A stretch of 64,000 nt of DNA from Cheiracanthium punctorium (lineage: Eukaryota > Arthropoda > Arachnida > Araneae > Cheiracanthiidae). The stretch is taken from contig JAWZYV010012246.1 of the NCBI GenBank assembly GCA_038373885.1, forward strand, positions 124,001 through 188,000, in the 5' to 3' direction. This document shows, in pieces, positions 44,129 through 57,726 of this stretch. Each line of letters opens with the position of its first letter. The first letter of the stretch is position 1. The translations under genes and the position numbers were made by a program. The notes below the pieces were generated by a model, which saw only the letters and a program-made list of their open reading frames with translations, searched no databases and was not told the origin of the DNA.

Positions 44129-44604
44129 CCCTTTAACGCGCAGTGTTCCCGCTCTGGGAACACCAAACTCTGACGTTTTGACTGTTACCAGTCACGAAGA
44201 ATAGATTTGATTTCTATAAAAATAGTTGCGGGTGACACAGCTCCACATGAATCCTTTACTTTTTAGCACGTCATTTCCCGTAAAAAATGGTCACGATTAT
44301 TTTTAACAGCGCTGACATCTGCTGAAAAATGGAAGAATGCGAGAACGGCTGGATAGATTGCCCAATGCTGAAAAAAGGGCAGCCGTTGCCATCGCTCGAC
44401 TTAACTACCAGCACGATGGCGGACGATCTTTTCTTGACGCAGCTGGCTGTGCTCGCGCACAGCCAGCTGCGTCTAGAAAAGGGTCTCTAGATCTGTGGCA
44501 CGCGATGAAAGTTTCGATCGTCCGCCATCTTGCTGGTAGTTAAGTTGAGCGATGGCAACGGTTGCCCTTTTTTCAGCATTGGGAAAGGGTTGCGCCTCAA
44601 AGGG
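44129..44604. mobile_element. 476-bp piggyBac-type MITE with long hairpin
   Basis: Left CCCTTTAACGCGCAGTG and right (inverted) CCCTTTGAGGCGCAACC, flanked by TTAA on both sides (44125-44128, 44605-44608). Inside, 44361-44430 is inverted at about 44501-44583, and the centre is a perfect 17-bp stem with a 4-base loop (44436-44452 with 44457-44473). The right arm carries about 35-45 extra bases. A separate 8-bp hairpin lies at 44143-44163. Confidence 0.88.
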
Positions 44605-44608
44605 TTAA

Positions 44609-45730
44609 GCAATAAAAAAATAATTGAATTGTTTCTGACACGAAAATATTCATTCTCTGATGACCATGTTGAACATATCTACTTAATAATTCTCTTCTCT
44701 CACACACAATGAGAGTGTCATTGCCAAACCATTTTATCACAGTTTCGTTTTTCGTTTACCAAGTTTGAAATAAGTTTACTTTTATTTCGTTCAAACACGG
44801 TCAAACAAGCTTTGATTTTCCGTTGAAAACAAATCTGAAAGGAAAGAAAACAAATAACAACTAGATAAATTCTTTAAAGTGCTTTTGTTTCATGTAATTT
44901 CTATCACGTCGAGTTCGCTGCCAATATATCAGAGCGATTTTCTGACCTTGTTTATTTTTAAACAAAAGGATGCGACCTCGGAAAATTTCTTTTATGCTAT
45001 CAAAAGTATTCAGTCCAAGCATAATTACTTTTAACGATAAAGAAAAATTTTAATGGCTGTCTTTCATATTATACAAGAAATCACAATAGTTAGGAATATT
45101 ATTATTAAGATTTTTTTTTAAACAGTGATAAGCTATTAAATTTTTTAACTGATCAACCCAAAAAGATTGGTCAAATAATCGAGTTTTTAATTGGTTATAA
45201 TTGAAAACGAATAAAAGGAATAGTCATTTCTAAGGAGAGAAATAGGAATGAAAAAAAACCGAACTTCTAAAGGCGTATGAAATTCCATCAAATTCCTAAA
45301 TCGGAGTAAAAGCTGGAGTTGGAAGCCTTTATAAAAATTAATATTTACTATTTCCACAATAATGTGATTAAAAAGAGTAACTTTGCACAGTCATGGGCTT
45401 TTCTCATGAGAATATGCATTTCTCATGTGTGACTTGTCCGCCTTTCAGTTTTAGAGTGGAGGAAAAATGAAAATAAATAACATCTACTAATAGAACTAAT
45501 AGATTTTTAAATAGAAGCCATCCGAATTTAGGAATATAGATACTTTTGAAAGAAAATATTTTTCGGGGATGGGAGTATAACGAGTATTCGCACGGAACGT
45601 GAATACGTCTTACGTATATTCACATTTAAGCGGATGTGTTTTGTATCTTAAATAAAAAAAATTCATACTTAAAAATATTTTTAACGTGTGAAAAACTACA
45701 AAAATTTCCTCTGAAATGAATACATTAGTA
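44609..45730. other. AT-rich non-coding stretch
   Basis: No gene or complete element recognised. Confidence 0.45.
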
Positions 45731-46040
45731 CAGTGGTTCGCAACCTTTTAACGTGGCGCCTCCCCCCCCTAACAAAGGCTATCTTGGCATCCCCTCTCTC
45801 AAATTTTTCAGCATACATTTAGTTTTTTTATTCTTCAACAATGATCATTTAGTAGCCTTTCCTACAAAATAATGTTATCCGTAAAGTTTGAAAAACATTT
45901 CAAGCAAAAATAGATATGTTTTGGGGCAAAAATAAGAATAAATAAGGTGATTTTTAAAAACATGAGTTATCACTTAGCTTTTGATTGATTTTCTCGCCCC
46001 CCCTGCAAACGCTCTGTGCCCCACCGGTTGGGAAATGCTG
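45731..46040. mobile_element. 310-bp hAT (Charlie-like) MITE
   Basis: Left CAGTGGTTCGCAACC and right (inverted) CAGCATTTCCCAACC, the typical hAT terminus. Flanks CATTAGTA (45723-45730) and CATTAGTG (46041-46048) match 7 of 8. G/C-rich blocks lie just inside both ends. Confidence 0.88.
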
Positions 46041-46048
46041 CATTAGTG

Positions 46049-47757
46049 ATGCACTTATGCAGGGCTTTTAATATTCTATATTTACTGCTTTTTGACTTCG
46101 TTGTTACTTTGAAAAAGGAAGCTAAAATAAAGAACTTAAGTTATCATACTTTTAATTTCCTTTACGAGTAAAGATTATGATATTGCAAGTAATTTTTGAA
46201 TAATTTTGATCCTTTTGCCAACGAAGAGAATATTTTTTATAGAACAAATTTTTAATCGTATTTAAATCGATTTAAACTATCAAGAATTTACTGTAAATTT
46301 TTTTCGGTTAATAAACACAGTATTTATGTTATTTTTTCTATAATGGAGGAAAGAATTCTATCTAAGAACTTGTGAATTTTAATATGAGTGAATTCAGAAA
46401 AAAAATAATAATAATGAATACAGGCAAAGAAAAGGTGATAGGGTCAAATAAATCCAGCTTGATTATTACATTATGAACTTTACTTGCAACTCTTTTCATG
46501 CAGGAAAATTCGAACTTTAAAACAGATGGCTTTAAATGACATACTTTAATCATTTGCTCCCTGCATGTCATTAAAAACGAATTATTATTTTCTCTTACTT
46601 CATACTTTTGCAGTTACACACTGTAATGTAGACGTTCGTTTACAGTTCCGTTTAAAAAGAGAAAGTATTCTCTTCTTAACGCATTATTGAGAAGCCTTTA
46701 AACTATTCGAAGTCTATAGGTTACAATTTATAGAATCTAACGATCAATCTGCTCCTGCCGGTACCTCTTATACAATACGAGTGCATTAAGGATTTCTGAA
46801 AATTGATGTGAGACGTTGAAAACAACCCCAACCAATTGTAGGAAATAAGAAAAGATGTAACTAATGCTTACAAAAAAAAAAAAAAAAAGACAGAAAAGAA
46901 GCGTTTGTATTATATTTCAGCTATTGGCTCAGTGACAGTGTTATTTTTCAAACATACAATACATTTTTATTTTTAATTTATAGGATTTCAAGTGAGTTGC
47001 TTTCACCCAGTGTAAACAAAATCTACGAGAAGTTTTGATTCTGTATTGGAAAACCTAAAAATAAAATTGAATCAGTTCCTCAAATTGTTTCTGCTTGATG
47101 TGATTTCCTTTACGTTCAGCTCACTGCAAATAAATCTAAGAGCCTTTATGGTTTGTTTACTCTTAAATGAAAGAATTTGGAATTATAAAAGAAATAATCC
47201 TTCTCTTCCCTCCCATGAAAGCATGCCATTAAGGGATAATGATTTAGGCAATAAAAGAACCACTGCAACCTATCTATGACTTTACTTAACTAGACAACGG
47301 ATATCATAAATCGAAACGCTCTTATTTTGAGGCTTTTTGAAACGCTTGTTTTCCATGTAATTTGTTTTGAAAGATTCCGAAGTAATATTTGTTCTAAATT
47401 TTATTCTGTTTAAGCTGTATTTTAATCCTTCGAGTGTCTTGTAGTACAAAGAGCGAAAGTGAGAAAAAAAAAATCTAATTTGTTTTCCTTCACAACGAGT
47501 TCAGCCAGTGGAGTGCACAAGGGGATTGTTGTATGCTTAATATCCCAATTGAATCCATGTTTATATTATTAACTGCCTGTTCTGTGGAAAAAAAAGAAAA
47601 GAAAACAAAGTAACCTAATTTAGTACACCGGTTTGTGAATACCCTACAAGGTAGTGAAAAATTCTTGTCCTTTGAGTCGTATCGATAATTTTCTCATTTC
47701 TAAACTGATGTCCAAATTTAAGTTTACATACAAAAGCTGAAATAATTGAAGCGAAAT
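46049..47757. other. AT-rich non-coding stretch
   Basis: A poly-A run lies at 46872-46889. The open frame at 47046-47279 has no recognisable motif. Nothing else is supported. Confidence 0.45.
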
Positions 47758-47871
47758 TCGTTGTAACAAAATTTAGCACAGAAATATATTACTATAGGAG
47801 AAAGCATATAGAAGCACTACAGTGAAACGAAAGCGAATTTCTAGTTAGTATACAGGTGATACAGTGCTCAC

Positions 47872-48688
47872 CTGTTACAACGGACCCGGGATATAACGTA
47901 CTATCGGTTATAACGTACCTACAAGCTAGGTCCCGATTGAAGTCCTATATTTATAATGTTATTTAACTTCGGTTAAAGTGTACTTAACAAAAGTACGTAC
48001 TTCGGCTATAACGTACTCTTTATACCAAAGCCAAGAATAAAACTCTGCTTTTGTTAAGCATTTTATCTCCTTTTCCACGTAAATTTCAGTGCGTTCAAAA
48101 ACACTCATTGTCAGTTTTCAGATTCTCTACCGAGATGAATTGTGTATGAATAAAAGGAGCGATCTTTTATCTTTTTCGCCTGCTGGGTAGGGCTAAGGAC
48201 AAGACCATGGTTTTTCTTTGTCATTCATCAATGTAAATGCCTCCTGAAAAGCCCTATTTATAGTGATTCTGATGATAGTGAAGAAGAAACAGAGGAGCCT
48301 ATACCAAGCATACCCGACGCATTAAATGCTGCAAAAACATTATCACGATTTTTTGAATGCCGCAGTGATGACGCAGAGACTCTACGAAAGTCTATTATGG
48401 ATATCGAAAACGGTATTTTTAAAGTAGCATCTGCCCATTTAAAACAAAAGAAAATTACACATTAGTTATCTCAATAAAAATTGTGAGTAATAAAGAATTT
48501 TCTCTGCTTAATTTCAATTTTAAAAAATCAGACCTGTTTAAAACACATTATTATATGAAATTATGAGCCCACTTTCTTTTTTTTGTGTAATATTGAATAT
48601 TACCAGCGGTACTGCTTATAACGTACTTCGCTTATAACGTACTGCATTTTTAGGTCCCGTGAGAGTACGTTATAACCGGTGTCTACAG
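47872..48688 (+). mobile_element. 817-bp Tigger/pogo-type element, internally deleted
   Basis: Left CAGTGCTCACCTGTTACAAC and right (inverted) CTGTAGACACCGGTTATAAC, with TA flanks at 47870-47871 and 48689-48690. TATAACGTAC is repeated many times inside both ends (47893, 47909, 48607, 48623 and more), a subterminal repeat. Confidence 0.85.
48241..48465 (+). pseudogene. C-terminal end of a Tigger transposase
   Basis: An acidic stretch (SDSDDSEEETEEPIPSIPD) is followed by ALNAAKTLSRFFECRSDD and MDIENGIFKVASAHLKQKK, ending at TAG 48463-48465. Tigger and Jerky-like transposases end this way, with an acidic linker and a short helical tail after the DDE domain. The DNA-binding and catalytic domains are gone, so the element relied on transposase from elsewhere. 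Confidence 0.78.
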
Positions 48689-48935
48689 TATAAAAAACGG
48701 TATAATCGTGATTTTTTTATATATCGTGAAAGTTCAGCTTATATAGTCTGTGGCTACCTTACACTACTATACAAGCCTCACAAAAAGCCGTCACACTATT
48801 AAAGAGAGAGTATATTATTTAGAGAGTGTCATCTTGATTAGACCATTTTTGATATAACCTGTAAATTAACTATTATGCTTTCTCTTATAATAGTACATAT
48901 ATTTCTGAGCTTAATTTGTTACTATGAACCGTTTA

Positions 48936-50563
48936 TTCCTTCATTTATTACATGTTTTGTGTTTGTAAGCTTAATTTTGGGCGCAGTATTTGTTTCACCT
49001 TTTGTATTTATTTCATGAAGGCTTATTGATGAACATATTTTCGGTGCTCTGTCAATTCGCTGCTTAGAAAGTTTTCATTCTTATTACATTATATATTATA
49101 TAGTTTGTGGGGCATACTTGATACAGATTACGTCAGATTACCATTCTATCTTATAATTTTTTTTAATGCCCATCGTCTGTTTGCCTATATCACGTGATTA
49201 TTTCGTTAAGATTGTTAATTTCCTATGTATACATACATTTATAAATTTGTCATTTTTTAAATAGATAAAATAAAATAAAAAAGAAAAATAAATGAAAACA
49301 TTAAGAACAGACTTTTTATCAATAAAAGGTAACACTTAAAACTATCTCCTTCGTGCAGAAATATCTTACAAAGGTTGCAAATGAATCGAAAGAAAAGGTG
49401 ATACTGTCTATCATGAAACTGAGATCACAGTCTCTAACTTAAAAAGTGAGGTATTTTTTTTCTCTGAACTGTGATCAGTCGTCCTTTTACAATATGTGTT
49501 ATTGATTTATTTTTCAGACTAGTAAATTTTAAGTATTTGTATGCTACAACGAAGAGAGTGCTACATTAAGTGAATTTTATTTTTATTTTAATGTAAATGT
49601 TACGTTAAAAAAAGCCCATTTTTATTTCAATTATAAAATTTTTAAATGCCCTTATTCTACTGATGGGGGAAGGATTTTGTACTCCCATAAGGATTCGAAC
49701 CCTGACAGGTGCATATATTTCAAAATAAAAAATTAGAAACCTTCCAGTTGTGCTGTGCATATTGTTACATTGATTTGAACAAAGTAATAAATTCTTTATT
49801 TCTAATACGGCCAATCTTTGAAAGGGTTTAGCCTGGCTGTTATCCAGTAACATGTTTGAATATCTTTCTGCTTCAACATATCGAATATATTTTATGTGTA
49901 CGCATTTCAACATATAAGATGCAGTCAGATATGTACATTGTCAACACATCAAATGTAGTAAGATGAGTACACATGTTTACATATTGAATATAACCTGGTG
50001 TGTACACATTTCAACACATTGAACATATTCAGACATATACACATAAAAAAATACATGTTAATGTATAAACATATTTCCATCAAGGCCACCCAAGCAGTAC
50101 AAGTAAATGTTTCACCTCGATTTGCAACACAGCTTATACAATGTGTTCTAAAAGTTCTCGTACTCGAACTTAACGAACGCATGGTCTGGGATATTTTTCT
50201 TAAAATATTACATTTTATCGTTTTCTTATCATTGCATCAATTTTTAGTGTTTATTGCTCCGTTCTTTTCGTGCTCAAGTTGCAGATGAATAAAGTTCTAT
50301 GTTTTGTCCTTCTCAGTGAAATGAATTTATCATGCAATCAGATACCTGCGCTCTATGTGATATATTTTGTGCGTAAATCATATGGCAGATGCAAAGACTT
50401 ATAGCAAACTAAATATCCAAATGATATCCATCTGTCGTCAGTACGGGAACTGTTAGGACACTGTATAATTTTGCTCATTTGATGTTTTCGAATTCTTTAA
50501 ATATAGATTAATTAATGCAGATAGAAAAGAGAGGTTTTTGTTTGAACGTAAAATGTATAAAAA

Positions 50564-50620
<57 letters not shown>

Positions 50621-53600
50621 AGGATGTATAATGAAAAGTACATCTTGTCATTTAGAACCTCAATAACTGGTATGTAGACAATCCTAAAGGTTTAAATCAT
50701 GTTTAAAGCCACTTAAATTATATGTTACACACATTTTGTACGCGTATTTATGCTAATTTCTGAGGATTCTCTCTCCGCCAATGGTTTCAAAAACCTTTAC
50801 AAGTTGAAGAAGGTGCTGACACTTAAACTCCACTCGATCACATTTAATTATTTTCTGAAGAATTTAATTTTCATGCCTGTGGTACAGTTTCAACCGCACA
50901 GGATTTTCGTTTTGTTTTATCTCGATTATAAATCGGTTATCTAATGAAAAATAAATTCTACTTAATCATGGTTCGAGCATTTTCTAAAGGCGAATTTTCC
51001 TGCTCTAAATAATTAAAAGTGGTAGAGTTGGAATACTCATAATGAATTTTTGTTTATTATAAGACGGACTTATATTGATTTTTGCAAATGCGTAGTATGC
51101 CTTTGAGGTTTTAAAAGTTAATTAGAGAGAGAGAGAGAAGCGTGAATATTGAGCATGCAGTTCTACTCGCACGTAAGCTAGCTGCATGTGAACTCTGTTT
51201 TGAGCTGCCTGTAAGCATGAGATGAACACCTGTGAATGAACGTACAGACTTGGGCAAGCTATTTCGTTTGTTAATTAATGCCAGTTCTGCAAATGAAACA
51301 TAGTTACGTAACTTTAAGTTCCCGAAAAGTTAGTTTACAGTTATGCACTGAAAGAGATTCACGTGATTAAAATGAGATTAATTTTGATTTGAGCTTTAAG
51401 TTAATTATAATGTAAGTTTAGAGAACTGTAGATATGCATCGAATCTGAGATATCTGGATGCATTCTGAGAGCTTAAATTAAAGAAACAAGCCAGAATGAA
51501 ACTGCTCCGCAGTTTAAAGCACGAGGAGACCTGATATTTGGACAATATATTTCTGTTTTTAACACGTGTACGGATTTAATGTTAAGGTTTCGTAAAGGAA
51601 AGGCAAAAGTTTTCAGGATAAAAAAATTAGCTCTCAATCAATCAACCACGCCAATCTCCTTTCCTACATATCGGTGAGATTTCACATTTACGCATCAAAA
51701 AATTTCCGAGATTTTGGTTTTTAAATATTTTTTCCGATTTTCTAGCTACTTTAGTTGTTCAATAACTCATGTTCGTTCATCTTTTTAAAAACGTGCTTGA
51801 ATTCACCTTTTTGAAACGTTGAGGTGGATTTAGATGTGAATTTAATCAACGTAACAACATATTGAATAGAGAAAAAACATTTTATCTTTAATCTCAACAG
51901 GCTGATACTGTTTGTAAAATTACAAAATATTTAACATCTTTTTGTGTTTTACAGGAAATTTCGTTAAAACCTCAAGTATATATTTAAGTAATTTCCTTTC
52001 CATAAAAAATTCCAAATGTTTTAATTATTATTATTATTTGCTAAAATAATATTTAGTGCTGTATAAAAAATTTTGCGAAGTTGAAAGGTGACTTTCCACG
52101 AAGGAGTAGTTAGTTTTGATGTAAGAAATTTTGACGTGATAATTTAGACACTAAAATTTGGCATCAGCAGTAAAGTTTGCATTTTAGTCTATATTTACTC
52201 TGTTTCAGTTCGCACATTTAATAAAACATTTATGTTAAAATCGATGTATTATAATTTTAAACATGCGTTTATAATAACAGTGAAATCTTTGACACTTAAA
52301 TGGAGCAGAATATTTTAACATTAGAATGCAGCTGTCAGTATAAATGAGTTTTCTATAACTGAGCTTAGCTATACTAATTATAGTTTGTTAATAATAGAAG
52401 GACTACATTGATATTGCTTCAAGGATTTCCTGTCCATAGTTTGCCATGTATTCAAATTCCTTTGTGCGCTGATGTAAAATTTTTACGAAAAATAAGTCTG
52501 AGATCATTTTCAACAGAATGCATCCATTTATCTTAAGCGCAGAGCATGTCTACATTACTCTAAACCTACATCATTAAACTTTAATAGCAAATTTTCTACA
52601 GATTTTGGACAGATCCATTCATATTAATGTGAAGTGAGAACGCAGATGTTTGGAATAGTCGGAAATACAAAAATTTTTCAGTTTTGTTGGAGATTGATGA
52701 ATAGGGATGTTTTTAAAAACAATTTTTGTAGAAGTTACATGTTTAATCCAAAATAAGTGCGCAGAATTAAGAAAAATATTTTTTTAAACAAATCATATTT
52801 ATAACTGTCGATGTAAATAGTATAATTTTATTATTATTATTTCTGAAGTTTCAAATTTTTCGTAAGAAAAACAGAAGAAGAAAAACAACAATAAGAGCAA
52901 CAACAACAACAGAAAAAAGAGAGAGAAGCAGTATTTTAATTACTCTTCAGAAAGTGTTTTTATTTTATGTTAATTTACTTCTTAATTAGTTATTGATCTT
53001 GAGTATATGTGTCGGAGTACACAGTATTTCTCCATTCGAAAAACATATCAATTAAGTGTTTGAAATCTTTCAGGCATTAGAAGCTTATAGTTTTAATTAA
53101 TGATTTTAATTAATATCAAATGCACGCAAGCGAAGTTATTTTTCCTCTAAAAGCAAAAAGCTATTTTACAAAAATATGAACAAATGATTAAGGCGAAATA
53201 GGAGTATAATTGCAAATGCAATAAAGTGGAAAAAAGTATTAGGCATAAGACTGCTCTCTAACACCTGCAAAGAGAGCCACTTTTCTTTTGTGCTAGAATA
53301 TGGCTTCCAAGCAGCAAAACATTATTTAGAAAATCTTGAATAATTTTACAAATAAATTTCGATAAGCGCTGAAAATTTAAAAATGTTTCACTATCATTGT
53401 TTTCAAGTTGTCACTAATAGTGATGAAGTATTTCTGACAATACTGCTCCACATATTGGAATATACAATTGAAATGGCAAACTTAAGAATTATTAAGTTAA
53501 AAAAAAATAAAAATAAAATAAGCTAAGACAAAATAAAATTAGAAATTATAAAATATTCAAAATATCTGATAAACCCAACTTACTAAATTGTAGTAAGTAA

Positions 53601-56040
53601 CGTAACCGACACAAACTCTCTAATCCATAACATAAAAAGTCACGGCCGAATCACATGGAGTTTTGGTTCGATTGAAGTCACCACATGCTACATATAGTTC
53701 ACAGTTCTTTTGTGACTGCAATACATCACCATACAGTCATTTTTCTTCGCTTATGGGAACATAGCGTAAGGATTACAGGCGTCATGGTGACTAATTTTTG
53801 TGACTCTTCCAGTAAAGTCGTGGTTCCTTTCATAAAATGTACTTCCATTTTATAAAGAGAAAATTACATTCCTCATTTTTGTTATCTTCTGAATAACATT
53901 TGATTTAAACAAAGACATTACTGATTACTGCAAGAAAAATTATATCATACATGCATATGCCAGTAAATACCCGTATTAAAATATGTGCTAAATTTAATTT
54001 GCTTATTTTTTTTTATAAATACATCTTATGGAGGATGTTGAAAGAAGTTTTATGGATGTATGTCAACATTTATTTATTTATTATATTTGTAGAAAATCAG
54101 TTTTATAACTGTAAGAATTTAAAAAAATTCTCAACCAAATATGATGGGTCCATTAAATGGCAATCGAATACTGAAAGAAAGTTTATACCCCAAGAGTTAC
54201 TTAAGGTATGTAGCAGTGAATTTTGTGGGATAGAGCGATTTTCTCCTGAAGTATATAGATGAATACAAATTCCCCCTGAAGTATAACTGCATAAGTATCG
54301 TGACATTGCTTAAAAAAAATATCAGCATTAACGTCCAAATTGCCCTAAAATACCTTACTAAATCTTGTGCTTGTGACGAGAGTGGACGAATGACTAACAT
54401 AGTCAGAGCAATTTTATCTCTCTCATACAGGACCGTAATTACGACCGAAGTAGTGCCCCGGGGTTTCGAGCTTAGAGCCCCCTTAGAAGCGAAAAGAAGA
54501 AATAATAAAGATATCTTTTAGTATAAGAGTAAAAATAAAGTTTAATAACTTTAGGTATCTCAATCTTTTTGATTATTATTTTTTTTTTAAATTCCTCTGC
54601 AACATGTTTCATTTTTTAGTGAAACAAATTACCTTAATTAATATTAAGAAAATGATCAATCATAACTGGGGATAGGGCGTGCTTAAGGTTGACAGAAAAT
54701 AATTGAAGACTTTTTTATTTGTTGTTCTAGGATCCAACGATGTCTCTAATTACGATTCTGTCAACAACTTCCACAATTCTACGTAGGCAGTCGAAGGATA
54801 AATTCAACAAAGTGTGATAGCTCAATGAATTTAAGATTAAATTTTGGGATTTAACTGAATGACTAACCGAGCAGAAATATTTTATTTAAATGCCTCTTTA
54901 AATAATGTACTTTATTTTTAAAGGAGTTTTGCAGTTTTTCCCAAAAAGTCTTATCAGTTAAACGGATTAATTTGTCTCTAGTATCAAATTTTGTAGGTAT
55001 AAGTTATAACGAGGATTCATACTAACTCAACCAAAATTGTGAATTGGAACTGTTTTATAATTTCAGTATGTTATTGAAAAAGAAAAGACACTTACAAATG
55101 TAACTGTACGTACCTGAAATGTGCACAATTCAATGGTAGAGTAAGAATACTGCCAATCCTTAAAAAAAAGTCGTAAACTAGAAATCAAACGATGTTGCTC
55201 ATGAACAATGTTACGAAAAAGTTTTTGAGTATGGAAATGTTCCAATAACTTAGGTTGGTTCGTATTAAAATTTTATGTACATATGTTTAAACGTTGCATA
55301 CGCTGTTTGTCAAACTTCTCTTAGCATAAGTAGAAGATTTTAGCAACTGTACTTAACAGGTTGAACTTGGACTGGACATAAAAATGTGCATATTTGAAAA
55401 AAAATATGCACGTGAAGGCTTGGCAGAAATTTGAAGATTCAGGTGTTAATTTTGTAAATTCGAAATTACTTGAGATTTGAAGAATAGTTTTTATAACTGT
55501 GCCATTTAAAAGTTTACGCTTGTTAATGTTCTGAGGAATCTTTAGTAAAAATATTTTGTTGATAGACGGAGTGTGAAATTTAAATATTGTTGATTTTGGC
55601 AAATTTTTTCCTGTAACCTGAGTTTGAGGGCAAAAGTTGAAGAAAAATTTATTTAAATTGTAAAACACCAGATACTAATTTAAAATAAATTAAAGAAATT
55701 CGGTTTTAACGTTAAACAAAAAAGAGCGATTCAGAAAGCAAGAACTTGGGCAAGTTTAATAATTTCCGTTGGTCCTTCTGGCGATGTTTTCACGGGAGCT
55801 AGATTTAGTAATTAGTGTTCGGGCCCTTTAGCTATGAGAATGTATCCATTAGATTGATAGTCGGCTTTACGATGCTTTACTATATTGTTGGAATTTCCTC
55901 AGGATAACAAAGTTCTGAGGTTAAAAATTTTGAGGGTGGGGAATTTACCGGTTTCTAGTTTTCACATACACCAATGGGAATCTAAAGTCTGCCAACATGA
56001 AATTTTCCTTATAGTATTGTACTAGAGTTCAAAATTAAGG
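48936..56040. other. 7-kb AT-rich region, simple repeats only
   Basis: I find no gene, RNA gene or element with matched ends. Low-complexity patches include the (GA)n run at 50569, a smaller GA run at 51124-51138, (CAA)n at 52898-52912 and a series of ACACATTTCAACACAT-like phrases at 49895-50045. Open frames here are short and without motifs. A host intron or intergenic DNA is the plain reading. Confidence 0.5.
50569..50618. repeat. (GA)n microsatellite
   Basis: About 25 uninterrupted GA units. Confidence 0.95.
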
Positions 56041-56179
56041 TGACAAACACAGAACGTCTGATAACTGAAGAAATATTCAGTTTATTGTAATAAAATTTGG
56101 AACAGATATATATATTATCATAGAAGACTGCTTATAACAACATAACAATATTAAAAAAAGAGATGAGTTGTTAGTTAAC

Positions 56180-56755
56180 ATACAGGCAATATGGAAAATG
56201 CTTAAATCATGATTCATCCTACCTCGAGAAAGATCCATGTAATATAAAGTGTGGCCACCGTGCATTGTTATGTAAGCCTCACAATGCGCCACCATACAAA
56301 GTACTATGCCAAGTTATTGAGGAAGGCGAGAACCGCTTGATGCAGGAAATCTCATTATTCTAAAAGCGAGGCTTTTAACTCTTCGAGGGTCTAGGAAGGG
56401 GCATAAACGTCAAGCAATGGCCTTTCCTAGACCATTTCAAACATGTTTCGTAGGATTGAGATCCGAAAGCCAGTCCAGGCAGTGGATACGATGTAAGCTC
56501 TATGTGGTTTCACATTATCGTCCATAAAAAGGAAGTCTGGGCTTGAAGTATCCCAGAAAACCTCAAATAGCCTTCAAGGACCTCATTCACATAGCACTGT
56601 GCGGTGACAGAACCCAAATAAAAATCAAGCAGTGATGTAGGACTGCCCAAGAGAATACATCCCGAAACAAGGATTCCCCTGTCACCAAATTGGTCTATTT
56701 CCCTTGCGTTTGTTAGAGAGTTCCTCATTCTCTGCACATAAACACTCGCCAAGAA
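56180..56755 (-). pseudogene. Tc1-like transposase relic, C-terminal half
   Basis: On the minus strand from 56752: GILVSGCILLGSPTSLLDFY and GSVTAQCYVNEVLEGYLRF correspond to the Tc1 core between the first two catalytic residues. DDNVKPHRAYIV (about 56520-56485) is the second catalytic motif after a frameshift. LSDLNPTKHV and GLGKAIA (about 56450-56400) match the third motif region, in another frame. The C-terminus CEAYITMHGGHTLYY is near 56290-56240. Several frameshifts and the lost N-terminus make it a pseudogene. The DNA-binding half and 5' TIR are missing, perhaps cut off by the SINE insertion at 56776. Confidence 0.82.
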
Positions 56756-56775
56756 TCACTCTTTAGGTTGAATTT

Positions 56776-57002
56776 ATTTGTGTGTGAGTTATGGCAAGCC
56801 TACACGAGGACATCTGATTCCGGGGGGGGGGAGCATGGGCGGAGGACTTTTTAAGAGGTATGCACGTTACACCTAGAGGAAGCAGCCTAAAACTCCAGAC
56901 CGTTGGATTGACAGCTGCACTTTGGGCTCGAATGTGGGAGCTCCACACTTGAGCCATCATGTTCAGCGTCTTATTCAATGGGCCATGGTGGAGCCGTGCG
57001 TA
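56776..57002 (-). repeat. tRNA-derived SINE with 11-bp target duplication
   Basis: Minus-strand copy of the main SINE family (GGCTCCACCATGGCCCATTG at its head, B-box region CATTCGAGCCC, tail ACTCCAGACCGTTGG inverted in place). AGGTTGAATTT flanks it perfectly at 56765-56775 and 57003-57013. Confidence 0.9.
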
Positions 57003-57077
57003 AGGTTGAATTTGACTCACTAGTAAAAAGAGCCGGTTTCCATTCTTGGTGTATCCAAAAATGGAGTGTTTGACTTA

Positions 57078-57675
57078 TAGTCCGGGAGCCAGCGACAGAT
57101 TTTGGTCAGTTATTTCTTCCCGGCCGATAATTCGTGAGATGATTAAGATACTTGTGTGTTGAAGCCTGGTGATCGTCAGCTGCCGCACCATGGGTGGGTT
57201 GGGCGGCGGCCGCCTTCCAGACACGTAAAAAAAATTAAAAAATTCAGTCATTTACTCCCGGTTGAAAATTGCTGAAATAATAGTTGGCATAGTACTTGTT
57301 TGAGAAAAACCGTCAGCTGGCCAAGCGGCGGTGGATTATACGTCAGCTGCTCATACGAACATGTAAAAAAATTTTTTTTTTTCAATGATTTCCTCCCGGT
57401 TGAAAATTTGACAGATGTTAGTTTACATTCTACTTTAAATAAAAAAACAAGTCAGCTGGCTGTATGCCGGTGGAAAACCCGTCAGCTGGCACAGTGAAAG
57501 TGTGGCGCGGAAAGGTAGTGTGGCCGCCGCTAGCCTATTTCAATGCACCAGGTGACGGGTTTTCTCCGGCATAAGGCCAGCTGAATTTTTTTATTATGGC
57601 AAGAATTATGTCAACTATTATTTGACAAATTTTCAACCGGGAGGAAATAACGCACTTTATTTTATTGGACACAAC
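57078..57675 (+). repeat. Left long terminal inverted repeat
   Basis: Module 1 spans about 57241-57350, module 2 about 57380-57490, and module 3, inverted, about 57540-57650. GTCAGCTG sites start at 57175, 57312, 57342, 57451 and 57481. A G/C-rich GGGCGGCGGCCGCC palindrome lies near 57199-57212. Confidence 0.9.
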
Positions 57676-57689
57676 TGGGCCACAACTGT

Positions 57690-57726
57690 GTGTATGACCC
57701 CCCCTAATCCCCCCTCTTGGCTACGC
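57690..57726. mobile_element. Single hAT-type end
   Basis: Read inverted it starts CAGGGCGTAGCCAAGAGGGG, like the ends of the MITEs at 27943 and 37355. No partner end is visible, so it is a fragment. Just beyond it, 57735-57840 shows degenerate gypsy LTR-like text (GCCAAACTTGGCAACAAATT). Confidence 0.6.

Larger units (their letters stand above)
47758..48935 (-). mobile_element. Tc1-like relic split by the Tigger element
   Basis: 47760-47811 (TGTAACAAAATTTAGCACAG, then AGGAGAAAGCATATAG) is inverted at 48881-48935, and similar text occurs at 56085-56130 beside a Tc1 transposase relic. 48735-48800 resembles the C-terminal coding text of that relic. The Tigger element at 47872-48688 lies between. 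This is an inference from matching fragments. Confidence 0.5.

Noticed and set aside
49605..50288. Overlapping open frames on both strands near 50 kb
   Set aside because: Short, no motifs, and lying in repetitive ACACATTT-like phrases.
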